Under the pieces are notes generated by a model. That model was given only the letters and a program-made list of their open reading frames with translations. It did no database searches and was not told the DNA's origin. A DNA stretch of 64,000 bases, taken from NCBI RefSeq assembly GCF_008642235.1, contig NZ_SJEV01000001.1:558001-622000 (forward strand). Reading direction: 5' to 3'. The first letter of the stretch is position 1. Every line of letters begins with the position of its first letter. Shown in pieces: positions 54,021-63,187 of this stretch. Origin of the DNA: Planctomonas psychrotolerans (lineage in GTDB: Bacteria; Actinomycetota; Actinomycetes; Actinomycetales; Microbacteriaceae). Position numbers and translations under genes: made by a program.

Positions 54021-55591
54021 GGAGCACCGTCCGGGATGCCGTTCGGGTACACAGTGTCGACGTAGCCGTTCGTGCCGGCAAGGCTCTCGCCCGCGCGGTC
54101 GGCGAAGGCGTAGATCGGTCCGGCGAACACGGTCAGGGCGAGGCTCACGCCCACCATGGCCGTGGTGGCCCCCGACATGAGGAGCGGCGTCGCGCGGGTG
54201 CGCTGCACCGTGTCGGTGCCGCCCGGTCGCTCGCTGAGCTGGTCGAGGAGGGGCGACTTGTAGTCCTCCACCTCGTCCTTCGACCGCCAGAACGCCATGT
54301 TCCACACCCGGGCGAGCGCGTAGAGGGTGAGCAGCGAGGTTGCGGCGCCCGCGGCGAGCAGCGCATAGATCAGCGGGGTGCCCTGTTCGGCGCCCGACAC
54401 GAAGAGGGCCACCTTGCCGATGAAGCCCGAGAAGGGCGGGATGCCGCCGAGGTTCATCGCGGGGATGAAGAAGAGCACGCCGATGAACGGCGATGCCTTG
54501 AGCAGCCCGCCCAGCTGGTTGATCGACGTGCTGCCGCCCCGGCGCTCGATGAGGCCGCTGGCGAGGAACAGGGTGGTCTGCACCACGATGTGGTGCACCA
54601 CGTAGTAGATCGTGGCGGTCATGCCGATCACGGTGTTGAGGGCGATGCCGAAGATCATGTATCCGATGTGGCTGACCAGGGTGAACGACAGCAGCCGCTT
54701 GATGTCGGCTTGGGCGACCGCGCCGAGGATGCCGATGATCATGGTGAGCGCCGCGACGATCATCAGCGGTGTGGACAGTTGGTCGGTGGGGAACATCACC
54801 GTCTCGGTGCGCAGGATGGCGTATACGCCCACCTTGGTGAGGAGTCCGGCGAACACCGCGGTCACGGGTGCGGGAGCCGTCGGGTACGAGTCGGGAAGCC
54901 AGAACGAGAGCGGGAAGATCGCGGCCTTGATCCCGAAGGCGACGAGCAGCATGATGTGCAGAATCAGCTGCACGTCGGGCGGGATCTCGATGAGCCGCTC
55001 CGAGATCTGCGCGATGTTCACGGTGCCGAGCGCACCATAGATCATCCCAATGGCCGCGAGGAAGAGCAGCGAGGAGACGAGGCTCACCACGATGTAGGTC
55101 ACGCCGGCGCGGATCCGCTCCGCCGTGCCGCCGAGGGTGAGCAGTACGTAGCTCGCCACGAGCAGGATCTCGAAACCGACGTACAGGTTGAAGAGGTCGC
55201 CCGCGATGAAGGCGTTGAACACACCGGCCGCGAGGATCAGGTAGGTCGGGTGGTAGATCGACACCGGGGTCTCGTCGTCGCCGTCGGCCATGCCCTGGCC
55301 GACCGAGAAGATGAGCACCGCGAGCAGCACGATCGACGAAACGAGCAGCATGAGTGCGGCGAGCCGGTCGACCACCAGCACGATGCCGTAGGGCGCGGGC
55401 CAGCCGCCGACTTCGACGGCATGGCCGCCGTTCCGGTCGACGAGCACGAGAAGGACGACGCTGATGGCGAGCACTGCGGTGAGCGCGAGGATGGTGACGG
55501 CGACCTGGAGGCGCGGAAGACGAGCCGCGATGAGAGCGATTGCCGCACCGAGGAGCGGCACGAGCACGACGAGCGGGACGAGGGTGTTCAT
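54017..55591 (-). CDS. mrpD: Na+/H+ antiporter subunit D (MrpD/MnhD)
   Basis: A 524-residue proton-channel subunit related to NuoM/N, with about 14 helices. The conserved loop sequences FNLYVGFEILLVASYVLL, LVAFGIKAAIFPLSFWLPDS and ADIKRLLSFTLVSHIGYM carry the membrane glutamate, lysines and histidine of the proton path. It overlaps mrpC and mrpE by four bases each. Confidence 0.96.
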   Translation of the reverse strand: MNTLVPLVVLVPLLGAAIALIAARLPRLQVAVTILALTAVLAISVVLLVLVDRNGGHAVEVGGWPAPYGIVLVVDRLAALMLLVSSIVLLAVLIFSVGQGMADGDDETPVSIYHPTYLILAAGVFNAFIAGDLFNLYVGFEILLVASYVLLTLGGTAERIRAGVTYIVVSLVSSLLFLAAIGMIYGALGTVNIAQISERLIEIPPDVQLILHIMLLVAFGIKAAIFPLSFWLPDSYPTAPAPVTAVFAGLLTKVGVYAILRTETVMFPTDQLSTPLMIVAALTMIIGILGAVAQADIKRLLSFTLVSHIGYMIFGIALNTVIGMTATIYYVVHHIVVQTTLFLASGLIERRGGSTSINQLGGLLKASPFIGVLFFIPAMNLGGIPPFSGFIGKVALFVSGAEQGTPLIYALLAAGAATSLLTLYALARVWNMAFWRSKDEVEDYKSPLLDQLSERPGGTDTVQRTRATPLLMSGATTAMVGVSLALTVFAGPIYAFADRAGESLAGTNGYVDTVYPNGIPDGAP

Positions 55592-56136
55592 GGTCGGGGC
55601 CTCCGCGGAGATCGGGTGCGGAAGTCGCGGTCGTCGTCGTCATCGGCGGACGCATCCTGGGCGTCTTCGAGGTCGGTCTGGGTGTCGCGATGCTGACGCG
55701 CCGCCGCGAGCTCGGATGACGAGTACGGGCCGAACTCGGTGTCGTCGTCGGGCACCAACGGTTCCTCGCCCTGCACCCCGCGACCGCCGCGGAGGGCGAG
55801 GTCCTCCGCGTCGTCCTGCACGGCATCCACGTTGGCGAGCTTCCAGGACCGGTAGATGAGCGCCATGAGGAACGCCGACGCCCCGAAGGTGATCACGATG
55901 GCGGTGAGCAGCAGCGCCTGCGGCAATGGGTCGGAGTACTCGTCCGGAGAGATGCTCTCGTCGTAGAACGGTGCAAGGCCCCTGCGCCCCGCCATGATGA
56001 GGATGAGCACGTTCGTGGCGTTGCCGACCAGCATGAAACCGACCAGCACCCGGGTCATGCTGCGTTCCAGCATCAGGTAGACGCCGCTGGCGTACATGAT
56101 CGCCATGATGGCGACGAGGACGAGACTCGCACTCAT
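55588..56136 (-). CDS. mrpC: Na+/H+ antiporter subunit C (MrpC/MnhC)
   Basis: A 182-residue NuoK-like subunit. Three helices occupy about the first 105 residues (MYASGVYLMLERSMTRVLVG, PLPQALLLTAIVITFGASAF). The remaining about 75 residues are an acidic, disordered tail (ASADDDDD), unusually long for MrpC. The ATG at 56136 overlaps the mrpA stop (ATGA). Confidence 0.94.
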   Translation of the reverse strand: MSASLVLVAIMAIMYASGVYLMLERSMTRVLVGFMLVGNATNVLILIMAGRRGLAPFYDESISPDEYSDPLPQALLLTAIVITFGASAFLMALIYRSWKLANVDAVQDDAEDLALRGGRGVQGEEPLVPDDDTEFGPYSSSELAAARQHRDTQTDLEDAQDASADDDDDRDFRTRSPRRPRP

Positions 56137-59100
56137 ACCCGAGACCCGCTCTCTTCGGCCGCCGTGGGCTGCGCGCCCGAGGAGTCGTTCTCCTCCTCCT
56201 GCTGGCGGTCCACCTCGGCGCCGAGGCTCCGGAGCACGTCCAGCACGAGTCCGACCACGATGAGGTAGACGCCCACGTCGAAGAACGTGGAGGTGACGAA
56301 CTCGACCTGCCCGAAGAAGGGCACCGCGTCGTCGAACCAGGTCGAGGTGAGCGCGTCGGCGCCGAAGATGAGCGGGACGGTCGCGGTTCCGACGGCGAAG
56401 ACCAGCCCGAGACCGAGCACGCGACCGGCGTCGATCGGTGCCGCGATCGCCAGCTCGTAACGGCCACCGGCGAGGTAGCGGGCCACCAGGGCGAGCCCGG
56501 CCACGAGTCCTCCGGCGAATCCACCGCCGGGCAGATTGTGACCGGCGAAGAGCAGGTACACCGACACCACGATGAGGGAGTGGAACAGCAGGCGCACCAC
56601 CACCTCGAGCAGGATGGAGCGGTTCTCCGGGGCGAGCGTCCGCCCGGCGAGCAGCCACGGCAGTCGGCTGGAGTCCTCGTCGTCGCGGATCGCGTTCCGC
56701 AGGGGCATCGAGGGGCCGTCACTGCCTGCGCGCACCCGCGGCTCGGTGCTGCCCTGCACGAGAGCGCCGAACAGCCCGCGTCGGCGAGGGCCATCGACCA
56801 GACGCGGGAGGTTGTCGGTGCGGCGGTCGAGGAAGATCAGGCTGGCCACGCCGGTGGCGGCGACGATGAGCACCGCCACCTCGCCGAGGGTGTCCCACGC
56901 TCGGACGTCGACGAGGAGCACGTTCACCACGTTGTCCCCGTGCCCACCCTCGGAGGCCATCCTCGGCAGCTCGAGGGAGATGGGATCGGCGACGCGGCTG
57001 CCGAGCGCCACCATGGCGACGGTGGCCATGAGCAGGCCGACGGCGATGCCGATCGCCGCCCGAGCTCCGCGGTGCACCGACTCGTGCTTCTCCCCCAGAC
57101 GCACCGGGAGTCGACGCAGCACGAGCACGAACGCCACGAGGGTCACCGTCTCGATGAGCACCTGGGTGATCGCGAGGTCGGGCGCACCCTGGATCGCGAA
57201 GAGGGCGGCCATGCCGTATCCCGTGACCCCCACCAGCACCACGGCCTCGAAGCGCTTGGTGGCCCGGGCGGCGGCGATGGCGCCCACGGCCATGAGCACG
57301 GCGACGGCGAGCTGACCGGGGTGATCCCACAGCACGGGCGCCTGCGGCCATGAGCGGTTGAGCGTCAGCGCTGAACCGACCGCGACGACGAGCACGAGCA
57401 GGATGACGCCGAGGTACACCGGTAGCGAGCCGCGCTGGGTCGCCGCCGTGGTGCGCGCGGCCGTGCGGTCGATCGCCCGCATGGCGGCCCAGTACGACTT
57501 GGCCGCGTCGATCCGCGCGGGCACCCGGGACTGCGCGGCGAAGACGGCGTCCCGCTTCCAGAAGAGAAGGCAGCCGAGGAGGAGGGTGAGCGCGGAGATC
57601 CCGAGAGCCGGCTCGAGACCGTGCCAGAGCGCGAGGTGGTACGGCTCGACCTCATCCGGAACGGACCCGGACGCGAGGGCCCCGGAGCTCCACGCCGGCA
57701 GCGTGTCGGCGTACCCCTCGAGCCACGTCCCGAGCGGATCGGAGAGCAGTCCGCCGGCGAGGCTGACGACGGCGAGGATCACCGGTGCGGTGGCGAAGTC
57801 GGCGGGCTTCCGGGCCGGACGGGTCTGTTCGACACCCTGCTTGTTCGCGAACGCGCCCCACAGGAAGCGAGCACTGTACGCGACCGTGAGCACCGATCCG
57901 AGGGCGACTCCGCCGAGCGCCACCCAGCCGGTCGCGGATCCCGCGAGGGCGTCGGTGAGGAAGGCGGTGAAGACGGCTTCCTTCGCGACGAAGCCGAGGA
58001 GGGGCGGCAGGCCGACCATCGATGACACGGCGAGCGCGGAGACGACGGCGAGCACCGGCGCGGCGCGGCCCAGTCCGCTGAGCTTGCGCAGGTCCCGGGT
58101 TCCCGCGCGGGAGTCGATGATGCCGACCGCGAGGAAGAGCGTCGCCTTGAACAGGGCGTGGGCGAGGAGCAACGCGACCCCGGCGAGCGCGGCATCGCGG
58201 GTGCCGTAGCCGACGACCACGGTGAGGAAGCCCAGCTGGCTCACGGTGCCGTACGCGAGCACGAGCTTGAGGTCGAACTGCTTGAGCGCCCGCCAGCCGC
58301 CGACCAGCATGGTCACGACGCCGATACTCACGAGCAGGACGCGCCAGCCCGGATACTCGGCGAAGCCGGGGGCGAGACGGGCGACGAGGTAGATGCCCGC
58401 CTTCACCATCGCCGCGGCGTGCAGGTATGCGCTGACGGGGGTCGGTGCGGCCATGGCGGCGGGCAGCCAGAAGTGGAACGGAACGAGCGCCGACTTGGAG
58501 AGTGCGCCGATGAGCAGGAGCATCACGCCGACGGTGGCGAGCGGTCCCGCGGGCGGCTGCTCCACGATCGCCGCGAGGCTCGTCGTCCCGGCCAGTTGGG
58601 CGAGGATCACGATGCCGATGAGCATGACGAGCCCGCCGGCCGTCGTCACGAGGAGGGCCTGCAAGGCGGCACCCCGGCTGGCCGACTTGCCGGTGTAGTG
58701 ACCGATGAGCAGGTACGAGAAGACGCTCGTCGCCTCCCAGAAGACGTAGAGCACGAACACGTCGTCGGAGAGCACGAGCCCGTACATCACCCCGGCGAAC
58801 GCCAGCAGGATCGCTGCGAATCGTCCCAGCCCATCCTCGCTGGCCGCGAAATACCGGGCGCAATAGAGAAGCACGAGGGCACCGACGCCCGACACGACCA
58901 GGACGAGAAGCCAGGCCAGCGTGTCCATCCGCATGGTGAGCGTGATGTCGAGGGCCGATATCCAGGGCACCGACTCGATGATCTCCTCGCCGGCGAGGAC
59001 ACGCGGCGCGACTGTCAGAGCATGCACGAACGCGGCGGCGGGAATCAGCGCCGCGATGAGGAAGAGGGGAAGCCGCACCCGGCGGGAGAGCACCGGGATG

Positions 59101-59141
59101 GCGAGGGATACCACGAGAAAGGCGCCGAGGACGGCCAGCAT
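56133..59141 (-). CDS. mrpA: Na+/H+ antiporter subunit A with fused MrpB domain
   Basis: A 1002-residue protein. The N-terminal NuoL-like part has the proton-path motifs LYVFWEATSVFSYLLIG and SKSALVPFHFWLPAAMAAPT. A middle MrpA-specific region contains GAPDLAITQVLIETVTLV. The C-terminal about 150 residues are an MrpB-like domain (LPGGGFAGGLVAGLALVARY), so no separate mrpB exists. GGGAGGA lies four bases before the ATG at 59141. It heads the operon mrpA(B)-C-D-E-F-G, a Na+ or K+/H+ antiporter for pH and salt balance. Confidence 0.96.
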   Translation of the reverse strand: MLAVLGAFLVVSLAIPVLSRRVRLPLFLIAALIPAAAFVHALTVAPRVLAGEEIIESVPWISALDITLTMRMDTLAWLLVLVVSGVGALVLLYCARYFAASEDGLGRFAAILLAFAGVMYGLVLSDDVFVLYVFWEATSVFSYLLIGHYTGKSASRGAALQALLVTTAGGLVMLIGIVILAQLAGTTSLAAIVEQPPAGPLATVGVMLLLIGALSKSALVPFHFWLPAAMAAPTPVSAYLHAAAMVKAGIYLVARLAPGFAEYPGWRVLLVSIGVVTMLVGGWRALKQFDLKLVLAYGTVSQLGFLTVVVGYGTRDAALAGVALLLAHALFKATLFLAVGIIDSRAGTRDLRKLSGLGRAAPVLAVVSALAVSSMVGLPPLLGFVAKEAVFTAFLTDALAGSATGWVALGGVALGSVLTVAYSARFLWGAFANKQGVEQTRPARKPADFATAPVILAVVSLAGGLLSDPLGTWLEGYADTLPAWSSGALASGSVPDEVEPYHLALWHGLEPALGISALTLLLGCLLFWKRDAVFAAQSRVPARIDAAKSYWAAMRAIDRTAARTTAATQRGSLPVYLGVILLVLVVAVGSALTLNRSWPQAPVLWDHPGQLAVAVLMAVGAIAAARATKRFEAVVLVGVTGYGMAALFAIQGAPDLAITQVLIETVTLVAFVLVLRRLPVRLGEKHESVHRGARAAIGIAVGLLMATVAMVALGSRVADPISLELPRMASEGGHGDNVVNVLLVDVRAWDTLGEVAVLIVAATGVASLIFLDRRTDNLPRLVDGPRRRGLFGALVQGSTEPRVRAGSDGPSMPLRNAIRDDEDSSRLPWLLAGRTLAPENRSILLEVVVRLLFHSLIVVSVYLLFAGHNLPGGGFAGGLVAGLALVARYLAGGRYELAIAAPIDAGRVLGLGLVFAVGTATVPLIFGADALTSTWFDDAVPFFGQVEFVTSTFFDVGVYLIVVGLVLDVLRSLGAEVDRQQEEENDSSGAQPTAAEESGSRV

Positions 59142-59167
59142 GTCGTCCTCCCGTTTGCGTTCGTCCG

Positions 59168-59173
59168 ATTCTA
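59168..59173 (-). promoter_or_regulatory. Possible -10 box of the mrp operon
   Basis: TAGAAT on the minus strand is centred in the palindrome CGTCCGGTAGAATCGGACG, 26 bases before the mrpA ATG. A clear -35 is not seen. The palindrome around the -10 box might be a repressor site. Confidence 0.4.
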
Positions 59174-59296
59174 CCGGACGCCCCACGGGCATCTGGGGGC
59201 TGATTCTCAGCGTCGGGTTGCCGTTCCCCACGGTGAAGCGTTGCCTTGTGCGTACGGCGTCCACCCGGGCGCCGATTCCCGGAAGGACGCACCGAG

Positions 59297-59491
59297 ATGG
59301 CAGACGCACCCAATCCGATTCAGGTTCAGAAGTACCTGAGCGGAATCGAATACCCCGCGAGCAAGGACGACATCGTGAGCACGGCCGAAGGGCAGAACGC
59401 CGATAAGGACGTGGTGGACGCCCTGCGCGCGCTTCCCGACCGCACCTACGACGGCCCTACCGAGGTCACCGAGGCGGTCGCGAAGGGCTGA
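59297..59491 (+). CDS. DUF2795-family small protein
   Basis: A 64-residue soluble protein with the DUF2795 pattern (VQKYLSGIEYPASKDDIVST, then VVDALRALPDRTYDGPTEV). The family is common and short in actinobacteria; its function is unknown. AAGGA lies nine bases before the ATG. It is divergent from mrpA and convergent with otsB, with a shared terminator after it. Confidence 0.88.
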   Translation: MADAPNPIQVQKYLSGIEYPASKDDIVSTAEGQNADKDVVDALRALPDRTYDGPTEVTEAVAKG

Positions 59492-59512
59492 CCACCCGCG
59501 CGGCAGGAAGCC

Positions 59513-59553
59513 GCCGGCCCGGATCCGACCGCACGCGTCGGGTCCGGGCCGGC
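59513..59553. terminator. Bidirectional hairpin between DUF2795 gene and otsB
   Basis: Seventeen-base arms (59513-59529 and 59537-59553) pair with one mismatch around a seven-base loop, four bases before the otsB stop codon position and 21 bases after the DUF2795 stop. There is no long T-tract, so efficiency is uncertain. Confidence 0.7.
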
Positions 59554-59557
59554 CGGC

Positions 59558-60361
59558 TCAGGACTGCGCTCGGTGCTCGCGGAGGTCGGCGAGCTTCGCC
59601 AGCACGTGAGCCACCTGCATGGGATCGGCGACCCGGTGCTCCGCCCCGGTCTCTCCCGAACCGCTCTTCAGCCCGAAGTCACCCGGTCGCAGGGTGACGA
59701 ACACGTCCTCGTCGGTCACATCGTCACCCGCGTAGAAGACGGCGGACGAGTGGGTGTACTGCCGCAGGTGCTCGACGGCCTCGCCCTTGGTGGTGGAGCG
59801 CACCGAGAACTCGAGCACGTCCTTGCCGGAGCGCACCTTCACGTTCTCCACCTCGGCCTGCACCTCCTGCAGGGCGACGAGGTGCGCGATGCGGCTGTTC
59901 TTCTCGGTGGCGAGCCGGGTGTGCAGGGCGAAGCCCGCGGGCTTCTCCTCGATCCAGACCTCGTTCACGGCGTCGGCGACCTGGTCGAGCACGTCGGAGA
60001 GCACCTCGCGCTGTTCCTGCTCGTGCGGTTCCAACGCCACCTCGATGTCGGGCGAGTCGAGCAGCAGTTCGACACCGTGGGAACCGACGAGAAGAACCTC
60101 GTCGGGAAGGCCCGAGACGTGTTCGAGGCTGCGCAGCGCCCGCCCGGAGACCAGCGCCACGCGGGTGTCGGCGAGGCCCAGCAGCCGCAGCACGGCGGTG
60201 CGCGCCTCGGGCACGGCACGCGCGAGCTCGGGGTCATCGACCTCGGGTGCGAGCGTGCCGTCGAAATCGAGAGCGACGAGGAGGCGCGGCACGGAGGCGA
60301 GGTCCTCGAGGGCCTGGAGGAGCGAGTCGGGCAGGTCGGTCGTCGCCACGGACTCAGCCAC
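59558..60361 (-). CDS. otsB: Trehalose-6-phosphate phosphatase
   Basis: A 267-residue HAD-superfamily phosphatase. The nucleophile motif is VALDFDGTLAPEVDD, followed by VSGRALRSLEHVSGLP, LVGSHGVELLL and AVFYAGDDVTDEDVF (motif IV aspartates). It removes phosphate from trehalose-6-phosphate to give trehalose. The GTG at 60361 overlaps the otsA stop by eight bases; a second GTG at 60349 is possible. Confidence 0.94.
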   Translation of the reverse strand: MAESVATTDLPDSLLQALEDLASVPRLLVALDFDGTLAPEVDDPELARAVPEARTAVLRLLGLADTRVALVSGRALRSLEHVSGLPDEVLLVGSHGVELLLDSPDIEVALEPHEQEQREVLSDVLDQVADAVNEVWIEEKPAGFALHTRLATEKNSRIAHLVALQEVQAEVENVKVRSGKDVLEFSVRSTTKGEAVEHLRQYTHSSAVFYAGDDVTDEDVFVTLRPGDFGLKSGSGETGAEHRVADPMQVAHVLAKLADLREHRAQS

Positions 60362-61895
60362 GGGCGTCCCCGAGCGCCTCGACGGGTGTTGTTCCGGCAT
60401 CCTGCTCGAGCACGTCCTCCAGGTCGACGACCGGCTCCGCTGCGGGGATCGCCGCGCCGGTGTGCGACCGGATGGTGCCGAGTTCGCTGAGGAACGAGTC
60501 GGACCAGCGCGCCACGTCGTACTCGAAGACGCGCTTGCGCATGGCGCGCATGCGCTTCTGCTGCTCCCGGCGAGGCATCTCGACGGCGCGCACCATCGCA
60601 TCCTTCAACCCGTCGATGTCGTGCGGGTTCACGAGGAGAGCGGTCTTCAGTTCGTCGGCGGCTCCGGCGAACTCGCTGAGCACCAGCACGCCGTCGTCGG
60701 TGTTCCGGGTGGCCACGTACTCCTTGGCGACGAGGTTCATGCCGTCGCGGAGCGCGGTGACGAGCATGACGTCGGCCGCCAGGCACAGCGCCACCATCTC
60801 CTCGCGGGGGTAGCCGTGGTGCAGGTAGTTGATCGCGGAGTGGCTGATCGATCCGAAGTCGCCGTTGATGCGGCCGACCGTCAGCTCGATCTCGTCACGC
60901 AGGTGCCTGTAGGTCTCGACCCGCTCGCGACTGGGGCTGGCGACCTGCACGAGGGTCACGTCCTCGACGCGGAGCCGACCGTCGGCGAGCAGCTCACCGA
61001 AGGCCTTCAGGCGGTGGCCGATGCCCTTGGTGTAGTCGAGGCGGTCGACGCCCAGCATGACCACCTTCGGGTTGCCGAGATCACGGCGGATCTGCTGCGC
61101 ACGCTCGAGGATCTCCGGATCCCGCGCCAGCTCCTCGTAGCTGCGCGAGTCGATGGAGATCGGGAAGTGCTTCGCGAGCACGGGCCGGGTGGCGGGCAGC
61201 GAGTTGCGGGCGCGCTTGGTGCCCGGGACGCGGAGCGGTCCCGCCTGCTCCACCGGCACGTCGACGACGGCGCCGCGGGTGATGTAGCCGAACAGCCGGC
61301 GCACCGCACGGGTGAAGTTCCCGGCGTCGGCCGCTCGCTGGAAGCCGATCACGTCGGCGCCGAGCAGGCCCTCCACGATCTGGGTGCGCCACGGGAGCTG
61401 CGCGAAGATGCCGTAGGGCGGGAAGGGGATGTGGTTGAAGAAGCCGATGGTGAGGTCCGGGCGCTGCTCGCGCAGCATCTTCGGCACGAGCTGCAGCTGG
61501 TAGTCCTGCACCCAGACGGTGGCGCCCTCGGCTGCGGTGGCGGCGGCCGCATCCGCGAAGCGCTGGTTCACCTCGACATACGAGTCCCACCAGTCCCGGT
61601 GATAGGTGGGCTGGGCGATCACGTCGTGGTACAGCGGCCAGAGGGTGTCGTTGGAGAAGCCCTCGTAGTAGTACTCGAGTTCGCGAGCGGTGAGGTCGAC
61701 CGGGATGATCCAGATGCCGTCGCTGTCGAACGGCTCGAGCGGGTGGTCTGCCACGCCCGGCCAGCCGATCCAGGCGCCGCCGTTGGATCGCATGATCGGT
61801 TCGAGGGCGGTGACGAGCCCGCCGGGAGAGTGGGTCCAGGACGCGGTGCCGTCATCGGCGATGACACGGTCTACGGGGAGGCGATTGGAGAGCAC
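60354..61895 (-). CDS. otsA: Trehalose-6-phosphate synthase
   Basis: A GT20 enzyme joining UDP- or GDP-glucose and glucose-6-phosphate. SNRLPVDR, WVQDYQLQLVPKML, FNHIPFPPYGIF, GVDRLDYTKGI and ALRDGMNLVAKEYVA are all present. The first usable start in frame is GTG at 61895, giving 513 residues beginning inside the first beta strand. The frame upstream clearly continues to code (DFSLVVLSNRLP) but offers no ATG, GTG or TTG; an ATG lies one frame away near 61975. The true start is therefore unresolved. The gene overlaps otsB. Confidence 0.92.
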   Translation of the reverse strand: MLSNRLPVDRVIADDGTASWTHSPGGLVTALEPIMRSNGGAWIGWPGVADHPLEPFDSDGIWIIPVDLTARELEYYYEGFSNDTLWPLYHDVIAQPTYHRDWWDSYVEVNQRFADAAAATAAEGATVWVQDYQLQLVPKMLREQRPDLTIGFFNHIPFPPYGIFAQLPWRTQIVEGLLGADVIGFQRAADAGNFTRAVRRLFGYITRGAVVDVPVEQAGPLRVPGTKRARNSLPATRPVLAKHFPISIDSRSYEELARDPEILERAQQIRRDLGNPKVVMLGVDRLDYTKGIGHRLKAFGELLADGRLRVEDVTLVQVASPSRERVETYRHLRDEIELTVGRINGDFGSISHSAINYLHHGYPREEMVALCLAADVMLVTALRDGMNLVAKEYVATRNTDDGVLVLSEFAGAADELKTALLVNPHDIDGLKDAMVRAVEMPRREQQKRMRAMRKRVFEYDVARWSDSFLSELGTIRSHTGAAIPAAEPVVDLEDVLEQDAGTTPVEALGDARG

Positions 61896-62105
61896 GACGA
61901 GCGAGAAATCGCCAGCGGTGGCGTTCGTCGACTCGGTGATGGAGGGAGAAGTGATGTCGATTTCCGTTCCGGCATCGCCAGCGGCTGGCGGACCATTGTG
62001 GCCTGTGCAGGCTATCAGCCGAGCGCGGCGTGCGCCCGGGTGCGGTGTCGTGACGTGGGAGTCGCGGGTGGTCGTGGGTGGGCGTGGGTGGTGACGCTCG
62101 AAGCG

Positions 62106-62894
62106 CTACGGACGGGAACGTGCGGGTAGCGCGAGCGTGGCCTCGGCGGCCGCCGCGAGGGCGCGCCCGTAGGAGCGTCCGTGGCCTGCCGCGTGCACGG
62201 CGAGCGGATGCAGTTGATGGAGCGGCACCCGCTCCTCCCATCCGCTCGCGAGCGGTGCAGCGGCGTCGTATGCGCCGAGCACGGCGTCGAGGTGCGGCGC
62301 GCCGAAGAGGGCGAGCATGGCCAGGTCGGTCTCGGGATGGCCGCCGTGGGCGGCCGGGTCGATGAGCACGACGCCGCCGGTGCCCCACAGCACGTTGCCG
62401 CTCCACAGATCGCCGTGGAGGCGGGCCGGAGCACTGTCGTCGTCGAAGTCCCCGGCGAGCAACCGGTCGCACGCCCGCTCGACGAGTCCGGCCTCGCCGG
62501 CGTCGACGTTGCCGACCTCGCGGGCGATCGCGAGGAACGGCAGCACGCGGTGCTGTGCGTAGAACGCGCCCCACGACTCCGTGGGCTCGCACCGCTGGGG
62601 CCGCCGGCCGATGAAGCACGGACCAGCCCAGCCGTCGGGTGGCGCACCGAAAGCGGCGGCACCGGCGGCGTGCGTGCGTGCCAGCGACGCCCCGAAGGCG
62701 GTGGCCGCGTGGCGCGTGGGCCGCGTCTCCATCACCCGCTCGAGTTCGATCCGGCCGGATGCCACCGACACGACGGGCACGACGGCCGTGCCGCCCGCGG
62801 CGTCGAGCCAGGCGAGACCCGCGGCCTCCGCCTCGAAGAACCCCTCGGGCGCACCCTCCCGCGTCTTGACGATCGTCGACCCTGCGGAAACCAT
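62106..62894 (-). CDS. Fructosamine kinase family protein
   Basis: A 262-residue aminoglycoside-phosphotransferase-fold kinase of the fructosamine-kinase/ketosamine-3-kinase family. IVKTREGAPEGFFEAEAAGL matches the N-lobe start. The catalytic LHGDLWSGNVLW (HGDLxxxN) and metal-binding LIDPAAHGGHPETDLAMLAL are intact. Such enzymes phosphorylate sugar-amine adducts to aid deglycation. The ATG at 62894 has GGAGG only one base upstream; an ATG at 62912 is an alternative. It is separate from otsA by 210 bases. Confidence 0.9.
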   Translation of the reverse strand: MVSAGSTIVKTREGAPEGFFEAEAAGLAWLDAAGGTAVVPVVSVASGRIELERVMETRPTRHAATAFGASLARTHAAGAAAFGAPPDGWAGPCFIGRRPQRCEPTESWGAFYAQHRVLPFLAIAREVGNVDAGEAGLVERACDRLLAGDFDDDSAPARLHGDLWSGNVLWGTGGVVLIDPAAHGGHPETDLAMLALFGAPHLDAVLGAYDAAAPLASGWEERVPLHQLHPLAVHAAGHGRSYGRALAAAAEATLALPARSRP

Positions 62895-62986
62895 GCCTCC
62901 ACCCTGCCCCATCCCCCGCCGCCCCGCGCCCCTGCGGGCGGTGTCGCACCAGAGGCGCATCCGGAAGCTAGCGGCTACACCCCACG

Positions 62987-63010
62987 GTCCCCGAGCCTGT
63001 CGATGGGACA
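62987..63010. repeat. Single TTCGACAGGCTCAGGGACC-type repeat copy
   Basis: One degenerate copy (CGGTCCCCGAGCCTGTCGATGG) lies upstream of the fructosamine-kinase-family gene. Confidence 0.65.
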
Positions 63011-63083
63011 CCCCCACGGGAACCGCACCTCGCGCGCCCGTTCCGCTCACCCGCCGCCCAAACCACACTTCACGCCGCCGCCT

Positions 63084-63122
63084 TCGTCGATCGCCCGCGA
63101 ATCACCGCGGGCGATTGAGCGA
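63084..63122. repeat. Inverted repeat related to the one at 128-176
   Basis: The core ATCGCCCGCG (63090-63099) pairs perfectly with CGCGGGCGAT (63106-63115) around a six-base loop, and TCGTCG / TGAGCGA extend the similarity. A CAGGGCGGC tract follows, as at the left end of the window. No gene lies in 62895-63187. Confidence 0.65.
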
Positions 63123-63187
63123 AACGGGCGCGGATCGGCAGGGCGGCAGCGCAACGGCGCAGGGCGCCGCCACCCCCGGACGCGCGC

